64,000 nucleotides of DNA. Origin: Lepisosteus oculatus (Eukaryota > Chordata > Actinopteri > Semionotiformes > Lepisosteidae). The stretch is taken from contig NC_090718.1 of the NCBI RefSeq assembly GCF_040954835.1, positions 12,291,532 to 12,355,531 of the forward strand, read 5' to 3'. Below are positions 34,740-45,599 of this stretch, one piece after another; positions within the stretch are counted from its first letter, which is position 1; every line of letters begins with the position of its first letter. The notes beneath the pieces were generated by a model. That model made no database searches. It was given only the letters and a program-made list of their open reading frames with translations, and had not been told where the DNA came from. The position numbers and the translations under genes were made by a program.

Positions 34740-34945
34740 TCAAGTAATAGGTTTATTCCATGCTGAAAAAAAGAAGAAAACACAACGTTTCAGGTGTGGA
34801 GCCTTCTTAATGAAACCAGACTCACACTTGAAGAAAGCTCCACGGCCGAAACGATATTTTCTTTCTTCTTTTTTTCACTATGGAATAAACCTTTTACTTG
34901 TTCCTTTGCAGCCTACGCATGCTGACGCAGCTACCCACCTGAAAT
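34740..34945. repeat. Two facing copies of a dispersed repeat with hammerhead-like cores
   Basis: A minus-oriented copy (down from about 34,810) and a plus-oriented copy (up from about 34,827) share the order GAAG-A-GGCTCCAC...GAAACG, a T/C-rich tract, ATGGAATAAACC-TTACTTG-TCC; the plus copy goes on to GCAGCCTACGCATGCTGACG. A third copy is at 63,020-63,150. The TGAAGA...GAAAC layout around a short stem resembles the hammerhead ribozyme core found in Penelope-like elements. The family is a suggestion. Confidence 0.45.
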
Positions 34946-35085
34946 ACGAGAGCTCTCTTAAGTAGCTCTTCCCATAAATTGGCCAATTGAAGTGTCTGGG
35001 ACCGCTGTAGTACTTTTTCCAAATCATCTCGTTTGATGTTTAGACGGCACTTCCAGTGGAGGGGCGTGGTTACTTTCAAATGCGT
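34939..35085 (-). other. Candidate first exon, module copy C
   Basis: On the minus strand, sequence below the CCAAT-box promoter is open (VTTPLHWKC... to ...LLKRALVFQ) up to a donor, TTTCAG|GTGGGT, at 34,938. The last part lies next to and partly within the dispersed repeat, so the apparent exon may be a by-product of the insertion. No family is recognised. Confidence 0.3.
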
Positions 35086-35260
35086 CCCCGTCCGTTTTCG
35101 AGACCAATCAGAAGGCTAGAAAGCGAGGGGATGTCACTATGGGAGGAGCTGTGAACTGTAGTATCCAATCGCAAAAAGGAACTGGTTGCAAATTGACATC
35201 CAATCCTAGCAGGGCACAATTAACTTTAAAGAAGTCAGAAGATGGGGTGTGCGAATTTGG
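35060..35260. promoter_or_regulatory. Multi-CCAAT promoter, module copy C
   Basis: GGGGCGTGGT is followed by CCAATCAG (35,104), CCAATCGC (35,165), CCAATCCT (35,203) and CTTTAAAGAAG. The layout matches 27,780-27,985. All CCAAT boxes face the plus direction. Confidence 0.5.
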
Positions 35261-35299
35261 GAAGGAATTGTGTAGTACTTGCGCTCAGTGAGGTACAGT

Positions 35300-38210
35300 T
35301 CTTCACCACACTACCCTGAGTGTCATGTCCTCCCTATCTTCATCTTAAAAGCTCAGACTGAAGGCCTGTAATTGGAAACAATGTTTAGAATAGAGAAGTG
35401 TCATAATTGTTCCATATTAACTTCAATATTAATTATTCTATTCAGTTTATTTCTTTAATGACGAGTCTGGAAAGATAAAAAGGTAATATACACAGGATGA
35501 ATTGTAAATTACATGAAACCAGACTCTCACTCTTTATATGGATTCAGGGGATTGGTGAACTGAAGAATTAGAGCCTGGTTTAATGTATTCTCATATATTT
35601 TAATTGGACTAATCGTAATTCAAGACAACTAGAAATGTAACATACTGCAATGCTAGTCATCATCTCTATTTCTACAGCTGTTATTGAAAACAGTAAAAAA
35701 AAAAGTGCAAGAAAATGTTGGGGAAAACGATATACAGAGTGACTGGGATTGAGGAAAACAGCTCTTTATGTAGATTTCTGAAGACCTTAGGTTATTTGTA
35801 AATATGCCTTAAGGAGCATTTCTAAAGGAAAAGCAAATGGCTCTTGAAAGTAACAGATCAAAGTGGACTACAGGCTGCTGCTAAAACAAGCATCTCTAGT
35901 GTTTCCTTTTACAGGCAGCGTAGGGAACAAGTTTGTCCATTTTAAAGAACATAATATATGAAAAATTAAAAATGAGGTGGGTTTTCAGTCCATCTAATTG
36001 GTTTGGATTTTGGTTAAATAAGACATCTTATCCTGACAACAATACAGGAAATATCTTTACATGAAAATAACCTCAGATATTGAACACACTTCTCATAGAC
36101 TGATTATTTTTCTGCATACACTGGGAGTATTGTGCTTATTACTGTAGCTCTGTGACAAGCAAATGAGCTAAGAACATTACTACCATCTATTAGTATATCT
36201 ATGTGTTTATGGGGGAGCTGTCTGTGGTGCTGAAGAGAGACCGGAGGGATTTCTGAGCAATTTTCTAAAGGTCAACTTTCATAAAAAAAAACATTTTTCA
36301 CACAACTGTTAAGCCAAGTATAGGGCTACATCCTATAATCAGGAATTGTTATTCATAAAAATATTAGAATATACTCAAGTATGGACAAACCTTTGTAATT
36401 ATGATTTATGTAATTATATGAGTGAATTTGTGAATACAGGTCTGTTGTCTGCAAACAGAACAGTGTAAAACCTGACCACTGCATATGTTTCATTCCCCAT
36501 TGTTGAAACCCTTCCTCCTAAAAGTCATAATGTGGAACTACATTTAAAACTGAGAACCAGAGACTGTTCCTTACCCAAAGGGTTGTGGAGGTGTGGAACA
36601 AGCTAGCTAGTTTGACCTTATAGCATGGGTTTAAGATATCTTGATCTCCAGATATCTCAGACTGGCTAATATGGGAGTTTGTTATTGTGTAAAATTGTTA
36701 AAATCCTTTTTTTATGTTAGCACCACTAGGCACCAGATACATTTGCCAAATAAAAGTGAACAAAAGGGATACTATTCCAAGAAACCCATTAACAGTTAAA
36801 AAGTAAGATGTTGCCATTGATAGCATGGCCAACCTTTGATAACTATACTCAAAAACAAACAGACAGTTCTGTATAGACAAGAGTGAAATCTCATTTACTG
36901 TGGTTTTAAGATGACCTCATCTCTTACCCTTTCTTGCCCAGAGGGTGATACAGTACAGTCTGATGAGTTGCTATGACTTCCTACTCTCCAGCTTGAAGAC
37001 TTGTGATGGGAAACAACAATAGAATTATCTTCATTTTTCCATTATTAAGAACAAGCACACGTTTCCCTTTCACTACATGTCCAGGCCACATACACACAAC
37101 ACTGCTACCCAGCCATTTGATTCCTATTTTGAGTGTACAGAGTGGGCTTTGTTTGTACCAAGACACCTTAGATAACAACAGCGACTACACAGTACATCAA
37201 TTGTTTGTGTACTTTGGTTTCAGTTTTTCCAACAAAGAAAATAAATAATTATCTGAATAATAAGCCATATAAAAAGGCATGTTTAATAACAAAGGACATT
37301 AAACACATAACAAATCTGTGGAAACTCATGTTCAAGAGCAAGCAGCTTTCCATACCTGACTGCAGCCTCTGATGCCACTGCTGTCTCTCACCTTTCATTA
37401 TCAGCTTTGATTTTACAGGTACACATATATTGCCTTGGCTGTAGACAAATTATTATTATGATGATGATGGTCTTGGAGACAGATAGGCTCCATGCTGTAC
37501 TGACTCTCTGTGAGTTTCGCACTGTCAGGACTCTCATAATGCACTGCTGCTTGATAGGTGAGATACAGAGGGCTGAACTGTGTTTTTCCATTTAATTTAC
37601 TCTCTGGTTCACAGTTATATTAACTGTTATCCGCCTTATGTATAATTTTCAATAACTTAAACATATATTAAATAGACCAATAATTTATAGGAATGTATTT
37701 AATGTATTTTTTATTTTTTTGGAATTGATGGAAATTCAATTAAAGAGGAATGATTAATACCATCCAGTAATTTCACCTTGGGGATAAACTACATTTATAT
37801 ATTGCTGACAATTGTGCACATACAGAATATGCAGAACTTCTGACTTAGTTTATTGATCCAGAAATATGGAATAAATAAAGTTTACCACCAGTTTCTTGTC
37901 ATACACTGTATTTGTTAATGATGACTCGGAGACCTTAAAACCTGGAACGTCTTCACTTGTTGCAAGGCCTGATCAAGCAAGGGACATTCTCCTTCATCCT
38001 GGATACCCTGGTTCTTTTCCATCACCCAGGGGGAAATCTTACTCTAACCCAAGAGCCCAGCCTTTCTGATATTCCAGTTATCCTCCAGTTTCCCTTTCGT
38101 GCTTAAAAATCTCCTGTTGTGCCCCTGGTTGCTGGAGGGATGTCTTGTTTTCTTGTTTTTATTCTCGGTAATGAAGATCGACTCACCTTGTTTATTTGTT
38201 TTGGTGTGGA
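35300..38210. other. Gene-poor flank with one LINE tail
   Basis: Apart from the CR1-type tail at 36,545-36,690 nothing is recognised. For the minus-strand gene ending at 38,214 this is downstream sequence. AATAAA on the minus strand near 38,158 may be its poly(A) signal. Confidence 0.4.
36545..36690 (+). mobile_element. CR1-type LINE 3' tail
   Basis: ACCAGAGACTGTTCCTTACC, AAAGGGTTGTGGAGGTGTGG and AACAAGCTAGCTAGTTTG follow the order of the CR1-like 3' tail also present at 18,430-18,625. Confidence 0.65.
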
Positions 38211-38213
38211 TCA

Positions 38214-38301
38214 TTACACACTCCCGTTGTAACACTGTGTGATAAATGGGTCTCCTCTGTGTGTTATGTATATTCCTCTCAGACTTTCCAGTGCTATTTT
38301 C
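38214..38301 (-). CDS. CXADR-like gene, exon 5 coding part (cytoplasmic tail)
   Basis: After a GGGGATTTTTCAG acceptor, phase 2 gives KIALESLRGIYITHRGDP and then ends YNGSV with a stop. A different frame of the same exon is longer (ENSTGKSERN...) but does not fit exon 4's phase. A strong donor (AACAAG|GTGAGT) lies past the stop near 38,185, so a 3' untranslated exon may follow. Confidence 0.5.
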
Positions 38302-41300
38302 CTGAAAAATCCCCAAATCCCCAAAAAACACTCAGTTTACATACATCCGGGGTGATCCCTCCTCATTTTGTGCTGTGACATAGGAGGACTCACAGTTTTA
38401 GAAAGGCTCATATTTTACCAGAGCAATGTTCTGCTGTGTTGTTACTTATAAAACGCCATTAGCTCAAATTAAATCTCCACCTTCTACCATCCAGTATCTT
38501 CTTTCACTGCCTAGAGGTTAACAAACTACAATAAAAAATGTATTTTAAAACCTTAGTAATTAAATATATTTAAGTGTTTTTTTGTGGTTACCAGTAAGTG
38601 CATTTAGCTCAAAAATGGCATCTGAAAAGAAATAAATATATTAAGTCATGTCCACACACGTCCTGGTGTCATTTATTTTCACCTCCCTTTGGCAACTTAC
38701 TCTTGAGCCAAGATGGTCCCAAGCTCAGCGCGTCCCCTCTTGTCTGTTAAGGAAGCTACTCAGCAAATTGGGCAACAAAACGGAGCTCAGAGGAATGAAA
38801 TGCTGTTTGAATGATCACCATCTGGCCACCCTGGATGCCTGCAGAGTTAGTCTGTGGTGGCTTGGAAGGACGAAACACTTCCAGCATGTTCTCATGAACA
38901 GTCCTTGCTAGGAGGCAGGCTCAACATGACATGTTGAAGTGAATTGTTAGCTAAGATTGCCAACTACCACCAATTGGGATATTTCATCTCCCAGACACGA
39001 GGTTCACTTATCACATCACACTGTCTTCTAGTGGTAGGTGTGGGATTCTCAGGAGTGTAACATTGACTTGAAAAGATTCCAGAATAATACTCTTACATAT
39101 TGGGACACAGGAAACAAGACAAACAAGCACTTACTGTGCAACATGTCTTCTACTAAACTGTCAAAACTTAAAATCCAGGTCCAGGTCAGAGCTCTGCCTA
39201 CTATTGCATGTCCATGCATCCCAAAAACACTTCCTCTTTAAAATTGCTGACTTGCACAATATATAACTCTTGATCTCTTGTCCAGTGTGCTGGTGAGAAG
39301 CTTTTAATAAACGCTGCTTTGACAGGAATTAAATTGCTGTGTGCTGGCTCTCTCAGGGTTCAGTTTTTGGTGTCCCGGTGAAGTCGGGGAAAAGTGTAAT
39401 TATTTCAAAGTTAGGGAGGAAAAATGTTTAATTGCTGGAAAAATCTAATATTCGGGTTTTCCCCACAAAGGCAATTTATATGCCAGATTTGTAAAGACAA
39501 ACAGAAACAATGTCCTTTGCTGACAAGTAATTAAAGAATTCTGCCAAGCCTAGCAGAAATTACTGCTGGATTATGAGAGAATAATGGAGGAGCCACTATG
39601 TTGCAAGAAGTGATGAATTGTAAGAAGGTACAATTGCCATTGGATTTATAGTTGGCTTATAGGAGCGTTCCATTGTGGTAAAGCTAATATATAGAAAGGT
39701 TTTTACAAAAATTGAACTTTTTCTTTAACTACATTAATTAAGACAGTGGTGCTGTCTGGTTTAATACTGGAATCGCATGCATTTTGTGTCCTCACCATGT
39801 TCAGATGCTCCGATTTCCTCCCACAGTCCAAAAGCATACTGGTAGGTTAACTGGCTTCTGAAGACATTGGCCCTGGTGTGAATGTGGTTGCACTGCGATG
39901 GACTGGAGTTTCATGCCTGCATGGTTAGACTCCGATATCATACCAAGATATTGTAAAACGAATTAAAATGATTTTTTATTAATTGCAATCAATTGAGAAA
40001 TGCAATCAATGGCAAAGCACAAAAAGATTATTTTTCTTCTCATGTAACAAAAGCAGAGACGACAAGGCAGTGTTTGTCTTTCTTTCTGAGTTCTTCTCAC
40101 TGTGTGGTGCCCTGAATGTGGACCTGGGACCTCTTTTTGAACTGCACGCTGAAAGGTAACATGATTGACATTAATTAGTACTTTTTTCTCAAGCAGAGAC
40201 AATTAATGAGCTTGGTGGTATTTGAGTCAGGTTGGTGTGTTTGGTGGCTGATGGGTTATTGAGCCTGTGCCTTTATTTGCCTATAACAAACAGATTATTG
40301 ATCCATTAACTGTTCTCTCCATGACTGTCATAATATCCTTGTCCACTGCAGTCTGCACCCGCCCACTGAGATAAAGTTAATCAAAACTTGGTGTAAGGAA
40401 ACATTTAGACTTACAATAAAGATTATGTGTTAAGTTATAGGCTGGGAGATGTGCAGAGCCGTGTTGATTCTACAGCAGAACATTTAAGTGGATGAAAGGA
40501 TTGTTCAGTGTATTGCAGCATAAAAAAGTAACAGATAAAATAGAAGATAACAGATATATAGTAATACATGTACATAGATAATAGATTGATCCACTTCACT
40601 TAAATGCATTCTTTAATTGCACTTGTGTAAACCAGGTGTGCTTTTGCCTACAGTGGTGCACTGGACTGATGTGGCACCAGTGGTGTAACTTCTGAGAGAT
40701 GTATGAAAAAGGTTGGCAGTCTTTCCTATAGTACAGCACACTGAAGAAAGGGACAGGTTTGCTATTACTTTATATTCCTTAGGAGTCATGAGGCATGCTA
40801 TGTTCGGGGCTATACCCATTAATGCGAATGGAAATGGTTGCCCAACAGATCATACCATTTTATTCAGATTTCGCTAGTGAAATGGACATGGCGTACTAAA
40901 AGCAGGAGTGTGGGTGCTGTATGCGACATCAGCTCTACTGATAGAAGTCAAAGTGCATTTAAGTTTCAGATCCTTGGCATACCTTGTCTCAGAAGTGCTC
41001 CTTCTTCTACAGTACCAGTATCCCAGAAACACGAGGTTCAGAAGCAACAGGAGAGGCAAGGAAAAGAACACGTGCTTGGAAAAGGCACTCTGTGACATCT
41101 CTAGAAATAAAAGAGAAAACAAGACATACTGAAAACCCAGCCCAGGGAAAGAGGTGTCTCGTGTGTATAATTTGGGGCTCAAGCCAGGGGGAAGGGACAG
41201 AGCGTGATGCTGGTGCGAGCTGATCAGAGCTGATCAATGGTAGAAGGGCTGGTTATGTGTTCATGAGGGAAGTTTTAATGGGATTTTCTCTATGTTGTTG

Positions 41301-44300
41301 GTCTAAAGAACTGAAAGTTCATAGTAAGGAAAATAAGCTTCCTGACACATTTCTGCTTTCCACTGCAAATTATGTACTGTACCAGGTTTACCACATTTTA
41401 TTTGCAGTAGCTTGAAATGTGTTATATTGGATAGAATTAGCATTGGCATATGTCATGTGGAAAAGTGCCCCAAGGGTTAATACTTTCTTGCACAGAGAGG
41501 GAGGCTACATTTTTTTAAGTTATGGCTCTTTATGCTGTGGATGATTCAGAGTGGGCAATACTTAAGGTGAAAAATCTTTCACAGATTGCTTTTGTCTTAA
41601 ATACACCTTGCTAAATTCAGTAAGGTTTACATTACAAATCTAACAAAATCAAAATGTATTGTATGTTTCTTAAGGGTAGGTGTTCAAAGTCTGTGCTGAA
41701 CTGGATTGAGAGGAATACATTGCATTTTAGGAATGTGCAGCGTTTTCAGAATGAGAGTTCAGCTTTCCATTTTGAAAAAAACGTACAATAGGTTATTCCT
41801 GAAAACCGTCATGTCGATGGGAATGTGATAAATATGCAGAAAGATTGTTGTGACATTTGTCTTTTCGGTGCTCTTACCATTTTACAAGGATGCTATTGGC
41901 TATAAGCAATATATTTTAAGTTCAGTCAAAATACTTACTTTGTTCTTCAACAACTGTCATATTGATGGTTGTCTTCTGAATAAAAGGGATTTTCAGCACC
42001 TGGCATTGATAAAGTCCAGAGTCCTCCATTCTCAGGGAGATAATCTCTACAGAAGCATCTCCAGTGGTTAGATTATCACTCAAAAAAGATATTCTGGTGC
42101 TGAAAGACGGGACCAGTTTAAAAACTTGGTTTCCTGTAAACCAAATCTAGGGATAGAAGAGAAAATTAAAGGTACCCTGATTTACTGAATTTATAAGCTG
42201 AAGTGCAGAAGCTATAGAAATACAAAATATTTTCGTATGTCTGTGTAAAGTCCAGCTGTAGCAAAAGGTTACGTGAAATGATGGAACAAAAAGAAGTGGT
42301 GATAGATCACAGCACTGGGGCCCTGGGTTCAATTCCTGAACCTGGGTGCTATCTGTGTGGAGTTTGTATGTTCTCCCTATGTTCACATGGGTTTGCTCTG
42401 TGTGCTTCAGTTTCCTCCCACAGTCCAAAGACATGCATGTAGGTTAATTGGCTTCTGGGAAGTTTGGAGGTGCAAGCCCTCCAAGCGCTCAGATGAGGCC
42501 ATTTCACATTGTGAGGCCCCCTCGTTGTTTGGGAAGAGGGGTAAAAACTATTTTAATGAAAAGAATGGCATGATGGGGAAGATGAAAGCGGGCATTTTGA
42601 AACTCTTAAAGAATGGTAGATTCAGCACTAAAAGAGGATCGTTTTTTCACAGCTGTGGACTTTAGTCGAGAATCACAGTATATGGTAAAAGTACCAAATT
42701 CGACTCAAGTCGAGAAACACAGCTAAAGGGTTAAAGTGGAAGACCATGCACCCTTGGCTGAGGTTGAGGCCCCCCTGTGAGGTGAGGCCCCCCCTCTCGT
42801 AGGGCCTGCGCAGGTGTGTATGATTCTGTCCTGTGATAAACTGGCATCCTATCCAGGGTGTACCCTGCCTTGTGCCTGTTGCTTTCAGGAAAATGATCCA
42901 GCTCCACCGTGACAGTGAATTGGAAGAAGCAGTTAGTAAATGAATGGATGGATGGAACAAAAAGGACTCCAAAATATTAGATCAAATGTTAAGAAAAAGA
43001 TGGGAGATAACACAATTACTATCAGTCTTGATTGGACTCTCAGGAAAACGGGGGGAAATACTTTGGGCAGCTACTGAACTGATTTTCTTCAGTTGCTGCC
43101 TTCCTTTGATACACAGGAGGAGTGAAAAGCAAAGTCAGTCAAAATAGGAGTCTGCACTTTCCTAGCATTAATGTTTTTTTCTACTAATTATTAATTATAC
43201 TGCTGGAGAGTGTATTATTTAAACAGACCCTCAGTAAATAAGTAGCTCATAGGGAAAAACCATCATGCATTTCAATCTATACCCAAGTGCGTGCTTAGTT
43301 TATTACCAATGGATCACGGATGTTCCCTTTGTTTTCGACAGTCCATTCAATGTCCAGATTTCCCGTCCTGTTGTCAATAGCTGCCAGGTTGTAGAGACAA
43401 AGTAGGACAGTGGTCCCGCCAGCTCTCCCCTCAATGTTCAGGAGACTCCCACACCCAGCTGCCTGGAGGAGTCCTGCAACCAGAGCAAGAGACAATTCCC
43501 AAGTAAACACAGCAGCAGTGTGAGAACAATGACAGTAAAGGGCCGAGCAGAGAACTGTCAAGGTGTGAGCAGGCTGACAGCTGTAAAGAGAAACGTGGTT
43601 CTAAACCTCTTTAAAGACCTGGATCTGGCCACAGGTTCTAACTACAGAACTGAAAATGAAATCAAATGATGAATGCGAGTGCAAAGGCTGCCTAGGCAGC
43701 CAAGTGACGTAAAGGACTGTCTATATTGTCTAAAACAGTCAAACAGGCAAGGAAGTGGACCCTGTGCAGGAACCAACAGAAATAGGAACCAGAAGACGAA
43801 ATCCAGAGAAAGTACAAGAACAAGCTGAATTCAGAATCCGGGAAGGCAATCTGAGTGGAAAAACAATACAGAAAACACGGAAACGCAATCACAGAGGAAC
43901 CAGGGGAAAATTCTGTAAGGAACAAGGAAGGAACAGGTAAGTATAGACCAGAGCTAAATCCAGAGGCAACAAGATTAAGTACTAAAGAGAATGAGGGCTG
44001 TTTATATAGAGCTGAGGCAGGGAGGGGTGGAGCCCAAGGTACAGTGGTCAGTGCATTATTGATTACAGCTGTCTGCGTGTTGTGTACCTCTGCTGAGCAG
44101 CTGGCCCAGCAAGCAGTGCGTGATGCGCACTCTGGTGGTAAAAAGATGAAGTAATAACAGTGAGTTAACATGAAAATCAAAATGGATAAGAATCCTTGAT
44201 ATTCGTTTTTTCACACTTCACCTAAAACTAATCCTATGTATGGCAGTGTTCTAATGACAATGGACTCACGTGAATATGCAGTTGGTTTCAGTCTGTATTT

Positions 44301-45374
44301 TCTATTTCCTTCTTGTGTTTTGAAATTGTTGTAAACTAAAACGACACCCAGCACTTACAGAGAATGATTGCCATGAAAAAGGCATTATATAAAATCAAAT
44401 CAAACTGATTTCCAAAAGACTGATCACTGGAGATTACAGTAGTTCAGAGCTTGTTGCAGTTTTTAAATCAAAGTTCCTAACCTTGACCAATTAATTCCTG
44501 CATAATTACTATTAAAACATCAGTGGGTTTAAGAATTATGTGTGTTTCAATATCATGCAGTTTTTTCCAGAGTTACTTAAAGTTTCAGATACGTATCTTT
44601 AATTTAAATACTTTTAGGCATTTTTAATTAATATAAAATCAATGTTTTAATGTTTAAATAAAAAATCAAAATAAAAACTACGTACCTAAACATATGTACA
44701 TTATGTTACTGTGGACAATTGATCTATTTCTTTTTCTTTAAAAGAGTTAGAAATTGTATAACGATTAAGAGAAATCAATACATATGCTACTGATTTTTTT
44801 GCTACCACATACATACACTTGCTTGATGCATCTCAGTAACAGTAAGTACTGTATATACAGTATATTACACATGAAGCACAAACACATATATAATTGCAGA
44901 AAAGAGAGGCTAAAAAGAGAGACTAGAGTTTTTCAATAATGTTTAGGCCTGGCCTAAAGGTGAATGGTTCCAGGTACTACCTTATAAACATTTGATAAAA
45001 CATGCAACCAGAAATAAAAAAATAAAGGGTTTTGAAATTTTAGATAGGTAATACTTTATTAATCCCGTAGGGAAATTGATGATAGATTTTCTAGGGGCAG
45101 ATAAACCATCAAACACACGTTACAAATTTAAAACTTGTTGAAAACATGAAGCTAATGTCTTCCAAGGTTAACAGGTGAAAGACTTACCCACTAAACCAGA
45201 ATAAATGATTTGCAAAAATAGCAGAACCAGCAGCTGTAACGCTAATAAACATGTTCTTTTAACAAGATCCTCCAAAATAAACAGCACTGACAAAAGCCTT
45301 CCCTGAGCAGACTGTGGAATTCAAAATAAATGTCTCTTACCATTTAATAAGCAAAAGAATGGTAACAGATACAT
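38214..45374 (-). CDS. CXADR-like single-V-domain membrane protein
   Basis: Five exons join in phase: 45,374-45,341, 43,473-43,307, 42,146-41,939, 41,100-40,983 and 38,301-38,214 (stop TAA at 38,216-38,214). The product has 204 residues: a signal peptide (1 to about 18, starting MYLLPFFCLL), one V-set domain with Cys37, Trp55 and Cys115 (motif DSGLYQCQV), a transmembrane helix at about 147-167 (LPLLLLLNLVFLGYWYC) and a 37-residue tail ending YNGSV. LDIEW and TTGDASVEI match domain 1 of CXADR (LDIEW, SGDASINV), and the intron splitting the V domain is in the same place. N-glycosylation sites: Asn46, Asn92 and Asn129. CXADR-family proteins have a V and a C2 domain; here the V exon joins directly, in phase, to the membrane exon. 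The role is probably cell-surface adhesion or receptor. MPZ-like proteins are the alternative family. The last exon is the least certain: it fits phase, but the intron is 2.7 kb and a GT donor follows the stop. Confidence 0.75.
38302..40982. other. Intron 4 of the CXADR-like gene, with an L2 fragment
   Basis: The intron is 2.7 kb long. An L2 piece lies at 39,790-39,935. A further tail exon near 40,613-40,800 was considered but lacks a good acceptor. Nothing else was recognised. Confidence 0.45.
39790..39935 (+). mobile_element. L2-type LINE 3' fragment
   Basis: CGATTTCCTCCCACAGTCCAAAAGCATACTGGTAGGTTAACTGGCTTCTG and the following GGCCCTGGTGTGAATGTG and GCGATGGACTGGA are in L2 order. Confidence 0.8.
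40983..41100 (-). CDS. CXADR-like gene, exon 4 (transmembrane)
   Basis: The exon is 118 bases, with a TTTATTTCTAG acceptor and a GTATGC donor, phase 1 in and phase 2 out. It encodes a hydrophobic run of about 20 residues followed by CRRRS, a stop-transfer signal. The inward phase fits exon 3 exactly. Confidence 0.75.
41939..42146 (-). CDS. CXADR-like gene, exon 3 (V domain, second half)
   Basis: The exon is 208 bases, with a CTATCCCTAG acceptor and a GTAAGT donor, phase 0 in and phase 1 out. It encodes LTTGDASVEI and EDSGLYQCQV, the D-E-F strands of a V-set domain, then a short stalk ending VVEEQ. Confidence 0.85.
42320..42965 (+). mobile_element. L2-type LINE fragment split by a later insertion
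   Basis: L2 sequence runs from about 42,320 (GGGTTCAATTCCTGAACC, GTGTGGAGTTTGTATGTTC) to 42,461 and resumes at about 42,806 (GTCCTGTGATAAACTGGCATCC), ending with an ATGGATGG tail. It lies in intron 2 of the CXADR-like gene. Confidence 0.8.
42462..42805. mobile_element. Unclassified insertion nested in L2
   Basis: About 340 bases break the L2 order. The stretch has repeated GAGGCCCCC motifs near both ends and two GTCGAGAA-CACAG motifs in the middle, and no coding capacity. It is likely a small non-autonomous DNA element. The ends are approximate. Confidence 0.45.
43307..43473 (-). CDS. CXADR-like gene, exon 2 (V domain, first half)
   Basis: The exon is 167 bases, with a CTCTGGTTGCAG acceptor and a GTAATA donor, phase 1 in and phase 0 out. 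It encodes the strand-B cysteine (VLLCLYN), an NRT sequon and LDIEWTVENK, which matches CXADR domain 1. Confidence 0.8.
43690..44160. mobile_element. Possible solo-LTR-like or MITE-like block
   Basis: The block is purine-rich (GGAACCAACAGAAATAGGAACC...), with TATATAGAGCTGAGGCAGGG and GCGCACTCTGGTGG near its right end, a composition unlike its flanks and similar in style to 6,351-6,664. The 162-codon open frame on the minus strand follows from this composition. It lies in intron 1. Family and ends are uncertain. Confidence 0.3.
44165..45340. other. Intron 1 remainder, with a short retroposon tail
   Basis: TTAGATAGGTAATACTTTATTAATCCCGTAGGGAAATTG at about 45,040-45,078 is a well-known fish non-LTR retroposon 3' tail motif. 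No other feature is seen. Confidence 0.45.
45341..45374 (-). CDS. CXADR-like gene, exon 1 coding part (signal peptide)
   Basis: ATG opens MYLLPFFCLLN and the exon ends after one base of the next codon at a GTAAGAG donor. Phase 1 after the signal exon is usual in immunoglobulin-superfamily genes. Upstream sequence to about 45,560 probably holds the 5' untranslated part and promoter. No TATA box was seen. Confidence 0.7.
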
Positions 45375-45599
45375 TCCCAGAGACGTGGATGAAATACCGA
45401 AAACCAATCTCACCTTCAGTTCTGCCTTGACTTTTGTGTTGGTGTACTTTTTGTACTTCTTTGTGGCTTCTTAAAAATCTTTATGAAAATCTTTCTCTAC
45501 AAAACAATATTTCTGGTCAGTTTAACAGCTGGTGAACCTGTAATGCCACACGGGAGGTCAGAAAAGTACAAAGCCGTAGATTGACGTTTTTCTGCAGTA

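Noticed and set aside
34322-34783. 153-codon open frame on the minus strand
   Set aside because: It ends in a dispersed repeat, has no domain features and no counterpart in module copies A or B.
40613-40819. Possible extra tail exon of the CXADR-like gene
   Set aside because: No convincing acceptor or donor, and the phase is not needed to join exons 4 and 5.
43692-44180. 162-codon frame rich in Phe, Leu and Ser, considered as a signal or membrane segment of the immunoglobulin gene
   Set aside because: It is the reverse reading of a purine-rich repeat block. A better signal-peptide exon lies at 45,341-45,374.
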